This document shows positions 8,260 through 18,055 of a stretch of DNA of 61,791 nucleotides, in pieces (positions within the stretch are counted from its first letter, which is position 1; every line of letters begins with the position of its first letter). The DNA lies in the NCBI RefSeq assembly GCF_008635795.1, contig NZ_VWRQ01000031.1, positions 1 to 61,791 of the forward strand. The letters are read 5' to 3'. The notes beneath the pieces are model-generated. The model did no database searches and was not told the DNA's origin. It saw only the letters and a program-made list of their open reading frames with translations. The position numbers and the translations under genes were made by a program. Source of the DNA: Paenibacillus tepidiphilus. GTDB taxonomy: Bacteria; Bacillota; Bacilli; Paenibacillales; Paenibacillaceae.

Positions 8260-11200
8260 ATGTCGAAAAAATCGATTTTGCAGAAAGGTATGGCCCTGTT
8301 TCTTGCGGTTTGTTTCACTTTGGCGCCTTTTGGCTCAGTGTTCGCCGCTACCGCAACGGATATTACCGGCAACTGGGCGGAGAAGCAGATCCGCGAATGG
8401 ATGGAGCAAGGATACATATCGGGTTACCCGGACGGCCGTTTCAAGCCGGCCAATTACATAACTAGAGGCGAGCTGGTTGCGCTGGTTAACAAGTCCTTCG
8501 GATTTACGGAGACGAAAGAGATTCAATTCAAGGATGTATCCTCCTCAAGCTGGGTGTACCCGGAAGTATTAAAGGCGAATGCCGCTGGATACATCAGCGG
8601 ATACAGTGACGGTTCGTTTGGACCGGGCAAGAAGATTACCCGCCAGGAGCTGGCGGTCATCGTTAGTAAGCTGCTGGACTTAAGCCCAGCGGCAGATGCC
8701 GGATTTACGGATCTTGCCGCTGTTCCGGCTTGGGGCAAAGACGCAGTCAATGCCGTTCAGGAAAAAGGGATTATGCAAGGCTTTGCCGATCATACCTTCC
8801 GTCCGGCTAATCCTGCATCCCGTGCCGAAGCGGTAGTTATTCTGGACAGAGCGCTTGCGGTTCTGCACGGCGAAGGGGCAGTGGCCTATAATACTTCCGG
8901 CATTTACGGCCCGGAGACCGGGAACGAAGCCGTTGGCCAAAATGTGGCCGTAAACGCACCGGATGTTACGCTCAGGAATATGACCATCAGCGGCAACCTG
9001 CTTCTGGGAGCAGGCATTGCCGAAGGGGATGTGCTGCTGCAGAACGTCAAGGTGCTGGGGATTACAACGGTTCAGGGCGGCGGCGCCAACAGTGTACATT
9101 TTGATAAGAGCACACTAGGTACGGTAGTTGTCGATAAGAAGAGTGGAAGTGTGCGCATTGTCGCTGAAGGCTCGACCACAGTGGGGAACCTCAACGTTCA
9201 GTCTGCGGCTGCCATTGAGTCGACTACTGGAGCGGCAGTAGCTAATTTGTCCCTGTCCAAAGAACTGCCGGAGAATTCCAAGGTCATTCTGAAGGGCAGC
9301 TTTAAGGAAGTTAACGTGCTGGCCCGCAATATTGCGGTTGATATTCCCGAGGGTACGATCCAGAATCTGAAGGTGGATAAAGAGGCCACGGGCAATAAAC
9401 TGAAGAACGAAGCCACGATTACATCGCTGGATCTCAATGCCGGAGTGGATGTTACAGGTAAGGGCAAGATTGAAACAGCAGTGATCAACGCTCAAGGGAT
9501 TAAGCTGGAGACGGCACCTGTCAAGCTGGAGACCGGCAAAGACAGCAGTTCCGATGTAAAAGTTACAATCGGAGGCGTTGAGAAGCCGGCAGCAACAGCT
9601 GCACCGGTAGTTGCGGGTGGAGGAGGATCGAATCCGTCGGTGCCTGAGCCTACGGCAACGCCGACAGCAGCCGCGACCGCGACACCAGGAGCGAGTGCAA
9701 CACCGACAGCGACAGCAACGGCAACGGCAACGGCAACAGCGACAGCAACGCCGACAGCGACAGCAACGGCAACAGCGACGGCCACGCCAACAGCAACCGC
9801 AACTGCAATGCCAGGGGTAGAGGGCAATGTAAAGGGTAGCTTTAAGTATGCCGACGGCTCACTGGTTGATGATGCCGTACTGAATCTTTACAAATTGAAG
9901 AAGGACAATACTGCAGAGAACTACAAAGCTGATGTGAACGACGGCTGGTTTGGTATAGAACTTCCGGACGGTGAGTATTACTTGAACCAGCTTTATATCA
10001 AGAGCAATCACGATAATATTGCCTTGTACCATAAATTCAAAGTGGCCGGCGGAAAGCTGGAATCAGGACCGCTGCAGATAACTTTGTCTCCGAAAGTGCC
10101 AGGGACCATTCAGTTCTCGGATGGAAGCACAATCAAGTTAGGCAACATGAACGTGGGCAGAGAAGTGAATGGCACTTACACCTATTACAATGTAATGATT
10201 GAAAACGGAACCTTTAGTGTATACCTTCCGGATGGAACATACCGGATAAACAGTGTGTATGATTTCGAGGCTGAGGAGAATATCGGAATTTACTATACCT
10301 TTACCATTGCCGGAGGCAAGTCTGTACCGGAGCCGTTGAATATTGATTTGCCTGTAGCTGTTACAGGAACCATCCATAACTTGGACGGAACGCCGGTTGA
10401 ATCCGGCAGGCTGTACGCCGGACGGACGGGTGAGTCTTCGGTTAATTATTTTGCTGAAATCAAAGATGGGAAATATACGTTCTACTTGCCGAATGGAGAT
10501 TACCAAATCTCCAGCCTCGCTAATGCGGATCAACAGATGATGGGCTTCCACTATACGTTCAGCGTAAATGACGGCAAGCCTAATCCGGATCCGTTACACA
10601 TTACGCTGCCGAAGCTGTCGGCAGGGACATTAAGTTATGCGAATGGCAGCTCCGTCGGTGAGGGTAATTTACATTTGCAGAACACTGCATCAGGAAGCGG
10701 CTTTGTCAGCTACAGCTCCAATGTGAAGGATGGACGATTCGGTATTTATCTGCCGGATGGTACTTACAGGATAACCAGCTTTTATAGTTATGCTGACTCC
10801 GAACAGGTTGCCCTGGACTACAGCTTTACGGTTACAGGAGGACAATCGGTTCCAGACTTAGGCAAGCTTGTACTTCCTGCGAAAATTACGGGAACCATAG
10901 TGGATGAAGAGAACAAGCCGGTCAATGCCGGCAGGTTATTCGTGTATAATCAGCAGTCCGCTTCCAAAGTTCAGCTTTATGCCGACGTCAAGGCGGGCCA
11001 ATTCACCTTCTATCTTCCGGACGGTACTTATAAAGTAGAGGTCTACTATGATGCCAAAAGCAATATGACTCCACTCAACTATGTATTCACTGTATCGGGG
11101 GGACAAACCGTACCTGATTCGCTTCACATCGTTGTACCGGCCAAGAATGTTGCGGGAACAGTGAAGTATTCAGACGGCCGAATGATTGAGGATGGCAACA

Positions 11201-12687
11201 TTTATATTAAGGACCGGATTAATTCCAGTAATAGCTTAGTGAGCGCCAAAGTAAAGGATGGCACCTTCAATGTCTATCTGCCGGATGGCGAATATGAGCT
11301 GACGAGCTATAATGCCGATAACGTCCAGGAGAACGTCCTGCTCTCTTACAAGTTCAAAGTTGTGAATAAGGTAACGGATCCTGCATCTTTGGTTGTCATC
11401 GTACAGCTTAAGAATGTAACCGGGACCTTACAGTATGAGGATGGATCGAAGATCAAAGACGGGTCACTAAGATTAATGGAAGAGACTACAAAGCTCTATA
11501 CCAATGTCCAGGTGAAAGACGGGAAGTTCAGCGTATACTTGCCTGACGGTAAGTATACGACGAGTAGTTATTATCCCTTCGGCTCTCTGGAAGGGGAGTT
11601 TTTTACCTACAGCTTTGCGGTTGTAAACGGTAAGCCGGTTCCGGGTGTGCTGGATATCAGAATTCCTAACCATAATGTGACCGGTACACTGCAATATCCG
11701 GATGGGTCTATGGTTCAAGATGGTTTATTATTAGTTAAAGGCCAGACTACCGGAGCAAGTGCCCAGGTCGTCAACGGGCAATTTACGCTTACCTTGGCCC
11801 CGGGTAAATATGAGGTGTACAGCTACAACAATGCAGTAATCCCGGCATACTCGTTCGAAATTGCTGATAAACAGATGAAGCATCTGGAGGTCACCATCCC
11901 GTTCAAGACCGAGATCCAAATCACCTATGCGGATGGAACCGCCATTGAACGGGCAGTCTTAAACATTTACACCGAAGGGGGGACCTATAAAAGCTACAAT
12001 GCTGTCACGCAAAATGGCGTGTTTAACTTTTATCTTCCCGATGGAAATTATAAATTATCGACGTTTACCAACAGTGATACCAAGGAAACTTTAGCACTAA
12101 ACAGAACGATTACAGTGACAGCAGGAAAGCTTAACCCGCAGCCGTATATTGTGAAGCTCCCGCCCAAATTTGAAGGCTCGATGATAAGTGCGGATGGAAT
12201 AGCGGTTGCCCAAGGAACGCTCTTTCTGCACAGCACGGGTACCAGCAACTATATGAGCTACAGTGCAGTGGTCAAAGACGGCAAGTTCTCACTGTATCTC
12301 CCGGATGGGACTTATACGGTAGATTATTTAAGCGGCTGGTCCGCTCCGGGAAATGTAAAGATCAGCTATTCCTTTACAGTATCTGAAGGCCAGCTGGAGC
12401 CCCAGCCGTTCGTAATCACTGTACCGCATCAATATTCAGGCACCGTCACCAAGGGAGGCGTGCCTATGGATAAGGTGGTTGTATACTTGGAGAATACGGC
12501 CAACGGCGATACTTATCAAGGCCAAGTCACGGCCGGAAGCTTCAGTGTATATCTGCCTAACGGGTCCTACAAGGTCACCCGGGTGAATGACATGATTAGC
12601 TTCAAGGATTATAAGCCCAGTGTCAATTTCACTGTCACGGATGGCGTGATCGCCCCTGGCGGTACTCTGACCATTGAGATTCCATAA
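8260..12687 (+). CDS. Giant SLH-anchored surface protein with 11 LPDG repeats (copy 2)
   Basis: 1475 residues; ATG at 8260 after GAGGTGGAG. Same order as copy 1: signal peptide, three SLH domains, beta-helix-like stalk, Thr/Ala/Pro linker, 11 LPDG repeats. Comparing the two by eye, the signal peptide plus SLH part differs at about 17 of 215 positions and the stalk at only 3 of about 245, while the repeats differ at roughly a third of positions (for example repeat 1). Repeat order is conserved one to one, so the whole gene was duplicated and the anchor was either homogenised or kept under stronger constraint. The linker here is a (TA)n/(TP)n tract with no 24-bp period. Function unknown; surface display is well supported. 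Confidence 0.85.
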   Translation: MSKKSILQKGMALFLAVCFTLAPFGSVFAATATDITGNWAEKQIREWMEQGYISGYPDGRFKPANYITRGELVALVNKSFGFTETKEIQFKDVSSSSWVYPEVLKANAAGYISGYSDGSFGPGKKITRQELAVIVSKLLDLSPAADAGFTDLAAVPAWGKDAVNAVQEKGIMQGFADHTFRPANPASRAEAVVILDRALAVLHGEGAVAYNTSGIYGPETGNEAVGQNVAVNAPDVTLRNMTISGNLLLGAGIAEGDVLLQNVKVLGITTVQGGGANSVHFDKSTLGTVVVDKKSGSVRIVAEGSTTVGNLNVQSAAAIESTTGAAVANLSLSKELPENSKVILKGSFKEVNVLARNIAVDIPEGTIQNLKVDKEATGNKLKNEATITSLDLNAGVDVTGKGKIETAVINAQGIKLETAPVKLETGKDSSSDVKVTIGGVEKPAATAAPVVAGGGGSNPSVPEPTATPTAAATATPGASATPTATATATATATATATPTATATATATATPTATATAMPGVEGNVKGSFKYADGSLVDDAVLNLYKLKKDNTAENYKADVNDGWFGIELPDGEYYLNQLYIKSNHDNIALYHKFKVAGGKLESGPLQITLSPKVPGTIQFSDGSTIKLGNMNVGREVNGTYTYYNVMIENGTFSVYLPDGTYRINSVYDFEAEENIGIYYTFTIAGGKSVPEPLNIDLPVAVTGTIHNLDGTPVESGRLYAGRTGESSVNYFAEIKDGKYTFYLPNGDYQISSLANADQQMMGFHYTFSVNDGKPNPDPLHITLPKLSAGTLSYANGSSVGEGNLHLQNTASGSGFVSYSSNVKDGRFGIYLPDGTYRITSFYSYADSEQVALDYSFTVTGGQSVPDLGKLVLPAKITGTIVDEENKPVNAGRLFVYNQQSASKVQLYADVKAGQFTFYLPDGTYKVEVYYDAKSNMTPLNYVFTVSGGQTVPDSLHIVVPAKNVAGTVKYSDGRMIEDGNIYIKDRINSSNSLVSAKVKDGTFNVYLPDGEYELTSYNADNVQENVLLSYKFKVVNKVTDPASLVVIVQLKNVTGTLQYEDGSKIKDGSLRLMEETTKLYTNVQVKDGKFSVYLPDGKYTTSSYYPFGSLEGEFFTYSFAVVNGKPVPGVLDIRIPNHNVTGTLQYPDGSMVQDGLLLVKGQTTGASAQVVNGQFTLTLAPGKYEVYSYNNAVIPAYSFEIADKQMKHLEVTIPFKTEIQITYADGTAIERAVLNIYTEGGTYKSYNAVTQNGVFNFYLPDGNYKLSTFTNSDTKETLALNRTITVTAGKLNPQPYIVKLPPKFEGSMISADGIAVAQGTLFLHSTGTSNYMSYSAVVKDGKFSLYLPDGTYTVDYLSGWSAPGNVKISYSFTVSEGQLEPQPFVITVPHQYSGTVTKGGVPMDKVVVYLENTANGDTYQGQVTAGSFSVYLPNGSYKVTRVNDMISFKDYKPSVNFTVTDGVIAPGGTLTIEIP

Positions 12688-12724
12688 GCAGAATTTTTTG
12701 CCGGGCAGCATCATACCATAATCA

Positions 12725-12765
12725 AGCCCGCCGCACATCTTCATGTGCCGGCGGGCTGTTTTTTT
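12725..12765. terminator. Terminator between the giant repeat gene and spoVR
   Basis: AGCCCGCCG-CACAT and ATGTGCCGGCGGGCT form a long GC-rich stem around CTTC, followed on the plus strand by seven T. It lies between converging genes and ends the plus-strand transcript. Confidence 0.85.
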
Positions 12766-12791
12766 GCGGGGAGTGTATTACAGAAGGAAGA

Positions 12792-14183
12792 TTACAGGAA
12801 CTTGCGCTGTACCTTTTTCCCATCATAAGTAAACAGGGCTTTCTTGTCTTCCACCACCGTCTGCAGGTGAACTGTGCGGCCCCATAGCGAATAGATATGC
12901 GGAAGCGTGCGCTCCAGATATTTGAGATCGAGCTCGATGCTCTCGTAGCGGTGGACGATCAGCAGCTCGCCGTTCCGTTCATAATCGGCATCCTGCACCA
13001 CGAGGTAAGGCGCGCCGCCGTTGACCCGGGCCAGCACGAGCTGATCGCGGACGTTCTCCCAGGCTTTGTCGGTAATTTTCCATTCCGGCCCTTTCTTCTC
13101 GAAGACATACAGGTCCAGATCGCCCACCAATTGCTTCGTCAGATAGCTGCGGATGAACGAGATGTCAGAATCGAGCTCGCGCACCTCGAACATTTTGTCG
13201 CGGTCCCAGCGCTGTTCGATATCCTCGAAGATCTTCAGCCCCAAATAGTACGGATTCAGGCTTTGGCGGGAGGGCTGCACCACAGAGGAGTTGAGCTTCG
13301 AGTATTCGATCGTTTCCTCCGAAGTAAGGTCGAGCTCGCGCATAATGCGCTGATGCCAGTACGAAGCCCAGCCCTCGTTCATGATCTTGGTCTCCATCTG
13401 CGGCCAGAAATAGAGCATTTCATCGCGCAGCATCGTCATGATGTCGCGCTGCCAGTCCTCCAGGACGGTGGAGTATTGCTGGATGAACCAGACAAGGTCT
13501 TTTTCCGGCTCCGGGGGAAAAGCACGCTTGGCCGCAGCGTCCGGCGCTTTGGCGGCCGGGTCGTCAGGGTCCAGATTCCACAGTTCATCGTAGGGGCCGG
13601 AGACGGATTTCCCCGGCGGCTGGCCTTTACGCTCGCGCATCTTGGCTTCGAGCTGATCAGCTTTGCCGAGCTTATGCGGCTGGATCAGGCTGGGATCGAT
13701 ATGCTCCTGGATCGCCAGCACGGAGTCGATAAAGCTCTCCACGGCATCGGTGCCGTAAGTCACGGTGTAATCGGCAATCCGGTCGGCGGTGGCGGACATG
13801 CTCTCGACCATATTGCGGTTAGACCTGGAGAAGCGCATGTTATTCTTGAAGAAATCGCAGTGCGCGAGGACATGGGCGACGATCAGCTTATTCTGAATCA
13901 GGGAATTACCGTCGAGCAGAAACGCGTAGCATGGGTTGGAATTAATGACCAGCTCATAGATTTTACTGAGGCCGAAATCGTACTGCGACTTCATTTTGTG
14001 AAAAGCCTTGCCGAAGCTCCAGTGCCCGAAGCGGGTCGGCATCCCGTAAGCTCCGAACGTATAAATAATATCGGCCGGACAAATTTCATAACGCATCGGA
14101 TAAAAATCAAGCCCAAACCCTGAAGCAATCTCCGTAATTTCGGCAATCGACCGCTCCAGCGCCCGGATTTCGTCTCCTGACAA
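12792..14183 (-). CDS. spoVR: SpoVR family protein
   Basis: 463 residues with the family's N-terminal signature: LDFYPMRYEICPADIIYTFGAYGMPTR is split here across residues 25-51, followed by the HWSFGKAFHKMK and NPCYAFLLDGNS segments and the later WASYWHQRIMRELDL region. In Bacillus subtilis SpoVR is needed for normal spore cortex formation; the enterobacterial homologue YcgB is stress-induced. Paenibacillus usually carries it next to PrkA and YhbH, but neither is here, so the gene appears to stand alone. The start is TTG at 14183 with GGGAG 9 bases upstream; the ATG nearby is out of frame. Length is typical of the family. Confidence 0.93.
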   Translation of the reverse strand: MSGDEIRALERSIAEITEIASGFGLDFYPMRYEICPADIIYTFGAYGMPTRFGHWSFGKAFHKMKSQYDFGLSKIYELVINSNPCYAFLLDGNSLIQNKLIVAHVLAHCDFFKNNMRFSRSNRNMVESMSATADRIADYTVTYGTDAVESFIDSVLAIQEHIDPSLIQPHKLGKADQLEAKMRERKGQPPGKSVSGPYDELWNLDPDDPAAKAPDAAAKRAFPPEPEKDLVWFIQQYSTVLEDWQRDIMTMLRDEMLYFWPQMETKIMNEGWASYWHQRIMRELDLTSEETIEYSKLNSSVVQPSRQSLNPYYLGLKIFEDIEQRWDRDKMFEVRELDSDISFIRSYLTKQLVGDLDLYVFEKKGPEWKITDKAWENVRDQLVLARVNGGAPYLVVQDADYERNGELLIVHRYESIELDLKYLERTLPHIYSLWGRTVHLQTVVEDKKALFTYDGKKVQRKFL

Positions 14184-14381
14184 ATGTCATCGCTCCCTCC
14201 GTGAAATGCTCTTGTTCATATATATGGGGAGTCGGGAGGTTGTATGATGGCGAAGCGTGTTTGAGGATTAAGCCTTGAAGTATATGACAAACCTATCGCA
14301 ATTTTATTGTGGTAGGATTACAATTATTAACAAAGGATTAAAGACACTGAGCCGATAAAATATACATCTGGGGGAATAAGC

Positions 14382-15263
14382 ATGACCGTAAAATGCAGAT
14401 CTTGTTTAACCGAATATGAGACTGAACCAAGATGGTGTTCTCCTTGCGGGAAGCCATTCCACCGGTATTTGGAGGATTCGGAATACTTAGAGCTAACTAA
14501 AGGAAAAACCGATGCTGTACTTAATGCTCCCATAATAATAAAAGGAGACGATAAACTTGTCTGCCATAGGTGCAATACCGTATTCAAACGTTCTCAAATG
14601 AGGGATTTGCCCAATTCCTGCAGATGTGGTTATGTGTTTACACTACAAGACCACAGGCGATTTGTTGATCTGAAAAGATATGGTGGCGGTTTGGTTGGTG
14701 GTTTAATGGATGCGTTCGAAGCTGTTACAGACAAGGCCGCCAGTGTAATGGTTGATTCGGCCATGACAACATTTAAAGCTGCGGATGCTGCCGTAGATGT
14801 GGTTGTCGATACCATCCACTTTTCGTACCAAGGATTCAAAAAGTATCAGAGTGAAGTTCGCCTTGTTAATGAGTTTAGAAATAATCCCCCCTTAGAAAAT
14901 TCAGCCATGAAACCTTTTTACGCAAGCATAGAGTCGATGGATGAATTCATCTTAGAAACAGCAGTAGAGCTTGGGATAGACCCCTTATCATATAAAAATT
15001 TACGGATAGACACTCACCTCCTGTACAAGTTCAAGCACCACTATTGTTACACTGTATACCAGATAGGGTGGATGATCGGATACCATGGTAGAACGGTTAC
15101 CCCATTAGAGGATCGGCAGCTTAGTAACATTATTAACGAACTTGTTGAGCTAATCAGAGGTAAATATACTCAACTTGTAGTTAATGTTTTCTTGCAATAC
15201 CTGGAAGAAGCTCTTATAGCAGGAATTGCTATGGGGTTTGATTATAAACATCGCGGCCTATAG
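14382..15263 (+). CDS. Zinc-ribbon protein of unknown function (AT-rich ORFan-like)
   Basis: 293 residues, ATG after CTGGGGGAATAAGC. The N-terminus has two treble-clef/zinc-ribbon-like cysteine sets: C5-x2-C8 with C19-x2-C22, and CHRC near 62 with CRCG near 80. A Gly-rich amphipathic segment follows (GGGLVGGLMDAFEA), then an Ala/Val-rich helix and an all-alpha C-terminus containing HHYCYTVYQIGWMIGYHG. I do not recognise the family. Base composition is clearly lower in GC than spoVR before it, and the gene sits with another AT-rich gene at 15396, which suggests acquired DNA. No signal peptide. A regulatory or scaffold role would be a guess. Confidence 0.7.
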   Translation: MTVKCRSCLTEYETEPRWCSPCGKPFHRYLEDSEYLELTKGKTDAVLNAPIIIKGDDKLVCHRCNTVFKRSQMRDLPNSCRCGYVFTLQDHRRFVDLKRYGGGLVGGLMDAFEAVTDKAASVMVDSAMTTFKAADAAVDVVVDTIHFSYQGFKKYQSEVRLVNEFRNNPPLENSAMKPFYASIESMDEFILETAVELGIDPLSYKNLRIDTHLLYKFKHHYCYTVYQIGWMIGYHGRTVTPLEDRQLSNIINELVELIRGKYTQLVVNVFLQYLEEALIAGIAMGFDYKHRGL

Positions 15264-15328
15264 AAGCCCTGTTCTCCAGAACTGAAGGCTGGACCGAAAG
15301 TGAACGAGAGTGATGGTGAACTTTTAAT

Positions 15329-15367
15329 AAAAAAGACACCCACTCCTCTATTGGAGGAGCAGTTGTC
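15329..15367 (-). terminator. Terminator for the secreted protein gene at 15396
   Basis: On the minus strand a CTCCTC/GAGGAG stem with a 5-nt loop, extended by GACA/TGTC after an internal loop, is followed by six T. Confidence 0.7.
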
Positions 15368-15395
15368 CATTGGGGAACTCTCGCTTTAAGATGAT

Positions 15396-16826
15396 TTATT
15401 TATAAGCTTTCAATTGTGCATTGCCTAATAAGCCGCCATTTGGACTGTATTTTACGAGCTGCCAGGTTTGTTTACCGTTAATCGTTACCTCTTTAACAAT
15501 GGCATATCCGTTTTGTAGCCCGCCATATTGTAAAGAATCATAAGCTAATTGTCTATCTGATTCAGGCCATGTTCCCATAATTTTATCGAGGTTATCCTCA
15601 TTAACATCTGCATCATTCTCAAAGGTGAACGTGGTAAATTCAGCATAGTACAGCCCACTGCCAAGAGAAATCAACATATTTACCTGAGACGAGTAAGAGC
15701 TGGGATCACCACCAATTTCAGGGCTGAGGAAATAATAGTATCCGTCTTTATATACGGCGGAATCGTAATTTTTCGCTTGAAGAGTAATGCCAAAGAGCTT
15801 TTTGGTTAAAGCGTCGACGGTTGCTTTCTTGTATGGATAGTATTCGAAACCATTTTTGTCCTGATAAGATGTTTTTGACGAATCCTGCACGAATGAATCA
15901 TTGCTGAGTTTACCTTCAAATCTCGCTGAAACAATAAAATCTACGATTTGCTGATTCGAATTCTGTTTATTGTCATAGGAATAGGAATTCATTGTGTTAT
16001 TAAAATAGTTAAGGAAAGCTGTAATTCCATGTTTCTTTTGAAGAGGCTGGGTACTAAATACATTCTTGTAGGTCCCCTCACGATAAGTTGCTTTACTTTT
16101 TAACAAAAAGTCATGCATCATTTTAGCGTTATTTGCAGTATTGAAGCCAAATTCCACCAATCCAACATCGTTGCTGATTAATGTTTTAGCTTTACTTAAA
16201 TCAAATTTTGCGAGATATTGGTCATACTTTGCTTTATTTACCTTGGTCTGAGTATTGTTCACTTTGATTGAATAGGTTTCCCGCATGCTGCCGTTTGTAT
16301 CGTGATATTCTTGTTTGTATTCGGTATGGCCGGCAGCTACAAATTTATTATTGGAAACTGTGTGAAACTTATAGTCTGAAAAATACACAGTGGAATAAGG
16401 AGCGTCACCTAGTCCTGTTCCGTATTCAAAATCCTCGACCAGATACGTCTGTTTATTGGTGTTTAGCAGGTACCAGGAAATTCCATTCTGAGGTGTGACT
16501 ATTTGTTTTGATGTAAAGATTCTGCTAACTTTATTATTGGCAAAGCTCCAGACTCCCAGAGTATACTCCCCAGAATCCTCCATATAGATAGCAAACAGTT
16601 CTGACAGCCCATCTTTGTTAAAATCAATAAGTTCAGCATACGCAAGTCCGCTGCTGCATTCAGCATATTCCTCTGTGCAAATTCTATATTTGTTGATTAT
16701 GTCTTGAATGATAAAGTAATACTGGCCGGCTGCATTTTGCTGTGCCGTTGCTGCAAATGCATTAACAGGTAAACAAGTAATAACAAGAATTAAGGCTGTT
16801 ATAATTGCAATTATTTTTTTCCGCAA
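15396..16826 (-). CDS. Secreted protein of unknown function
   Basis: 476 residues from a TTG start with GGGGG 9 bases upstream. Residues 1-26 are a Sec signal peptide (MRKKIIAIITALILVITCLP, cleavage after AFA). The region AYAELIDFNKDGLSELFAIY (about residues 65-84) resembles the Asp-rich, FG-GAP-like segment common in secreted Firmicute proteins that compute as hypothetical. The rest is mixed alpha/beta with many Tyr, Asn and Lys and no catalytic motif I can name. The gene is AT-rich like 14382-15263 and has its own terminator. It is probably exported and soluble, since there is no lipobox and no SLH domain. Confidence 0.75.
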   Translation of the reverse strand: MRKKIIAIITALILVITCLPVNAFAATAQQNAAGQYYFIIQDIINKYRICTEEYAECSSGLAYAELIDFNKDGLSELFAIYMEDSGEYTLGVWSFANNKVSRIFTSKQIVTPQNGISWYLLNTNKQTYLVEDFEYGTGLGDAPYSTVYFSDYKFHTVSNNKFVAAGHTEYKQEYHDTNGSMRETYSIKVNNTQTKVNKAKYDQYLAKFDLSKAKTLISNDVGLVEFGFNTANNAKMMHDFLLKSKATYREGTYKNVFSTQPLQKKHGITAFLNYFNNTMNSYSYDNKQNSNQQIVDFIVSARFEGKLSNDSFVQDSSKTSYQDKNGFEYYPYKKATVDALTKKLFGITLQAKNYDSAVYKDGYYYFLSPEIGGDPSSYSSQVNMLISLGSGLYYAEFTTFTFENDADVNEDNLDKIMGTWPESDRQLAYDSLQYGGLQNGYAIVKEVTINGKQTWQLVKYSPNGGLLGNAQLKAYK

Positions 16827-17060
16827 CTTTCAGAACCCCCATATGTATTAAATATTAAAAGACTAAAGCTATCTATTTATTCTTTATTCTTACGTATGAA
16901 TTCCCCTCCTCTTTTGTCTTAAGCTCACTTCTCACTACTATCCTTTGCTTTCACATCATTACTTTACCACACACCTCAAATTCAGAATATACGCTAGTAC
17001 ATACCTAAATAACCATTTAGTATAATTGGTTTAAGTATTCCGGAAAAAGGGGATATGTAT

Positions 17061-17957
17061 ATGCCCATAAGGCGTTACTCAGAGCCTACTCAGGCGAAAT
17101 CGAAATCAGCACGAATCCGGAGGGCCGGGATAGTGGTAATAGCGGCGATTGCGATTCTCCTTATTTTGCTGGTCGCCTACCTCATCCAGCGCGAATTGGT
17201 CTCGTCTGCAAATCATGAGATCAATTGGGAGGAGGATGTGATCATTAAATACCGCTTCAAGGTCAAAAATGTGGAGCGGCTGGATACGTTTATGGAGCGG
17301 AAAAGCGGGAGTCAGCGGGTGGTCCAGCTCACGGTAGAGGGCGATCCTATCTTTGAGGATTTGCAATATAAGCGCGGCAAGCTGGAGTATACCCTTGATA
17401 CGACGGAAGATGCATACGGACCCAAGGTGGTCCGCAGCTATACCTGTTCCGCTTTGAAGCGCGAAGAGACGGAGACGATGCTTAGTTACACGCTGACGGG
17501 CTGCGACGGAGAGGTCCCTGACCGGCAATTGCTGCGGCTGGATTTTGATCCGAAGCAGTTAGGCAGCTTCGGCTTTGTGCTGAAATATGGATTTGGCCGC
17601 GGAAATGAAATTAATACACCGGACGGAACATTGGTCAAAGACCTCCTGGATGGCACTGCGGCAGGTCCCGTCCCGTTTAAGTATACACAGGATGAGATGC
17701 AGCAGATTTACCGGAGAGTGGTATTGGCCGATTATCTGGCGGATAAAGAGGTGTCCGAAGCCTGCAATATCAAGCCTTACGCCAGCTATGAGCTCAGCGT
17801 TGCATTCGGCAGCAGGGAGCAGCACTATACCTGGAGCGAATGCGACAACAGCAGGGACGGGCAGGAAATGACCGGTCTGGCCGAATATATCATCGGACTG
17901 GCAGAGGAGACGGACGTTTACCGGTCACTGCCCGAAATCCGGGGCTATGTGCACTAA
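17061..17957 (+). CDS. Membrane-anchored protein of unknown function
   Basis: 298 residues. The ATG at 17061 is 8 bases after AAGGGG, better than the ATG at 17055, which is 2 bases away. A basic N-terminus (residues 1-24) leads into one membrane helix (AGIVVIAAIAILLILLVAYL), so the protein is N-in with about 250 residues outside. The outer part is polar, has a CSALKREE...LTGCDG pair of cysteines that could form a disulfide, and a second pair near 233 and 257. I do not recognise the family. It is transcribed alone between the secreted gene (-) and the GH2 gene (-). Confidence 0.7.
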   Translation: MPIRRYSEPTQAKSKSARIRRAGIVVIAAIAILLILLVAYLIQRELVSSANHEINWEEDVIIKYRFKVKNVERLDTFMERKSGSQRVVQLTVEGDPIFEDLQYKRGKLEYTLDTTEDAYGPKVVRSYTCSALKREETETMLSYTLTGCDGEVPDRQLLRLDFDPKQLGSFGFVLKYGFGRGNEINTPDGTLVKDLLDGTAAGPVPFKYTQDEMQQIYRRVVLADYLADKEVSEACNIKPYASYELSVAFGSREQHYTWSECDNSRDGQEMTGLAEYIIGLAEETDVYRSLPEIRGYVH

Positions 17958-18021
17958 ACACCGTCAGTCCTTCTACTGTTTCGGTGGAGCGGTGATTGGA
18001 TGGGTTCACGGAATTGGAGAG

Positions 18022-18055
18022 GGAGCCGTCTTACTAAGACAGGCTCCTGAATTGA
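18022..18055. terminator. Bidirectional terminator between converging genes
   Basis: GGAGCCGTCTT and AAGAC-A-GGCTCC pair (11 bp with one bulge) around ACT, followed on the plus strand by TGAATTGATTATTT. It lies between the stop codons of 17061-17957 and the GH2 gene. Confidence 0.6.
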
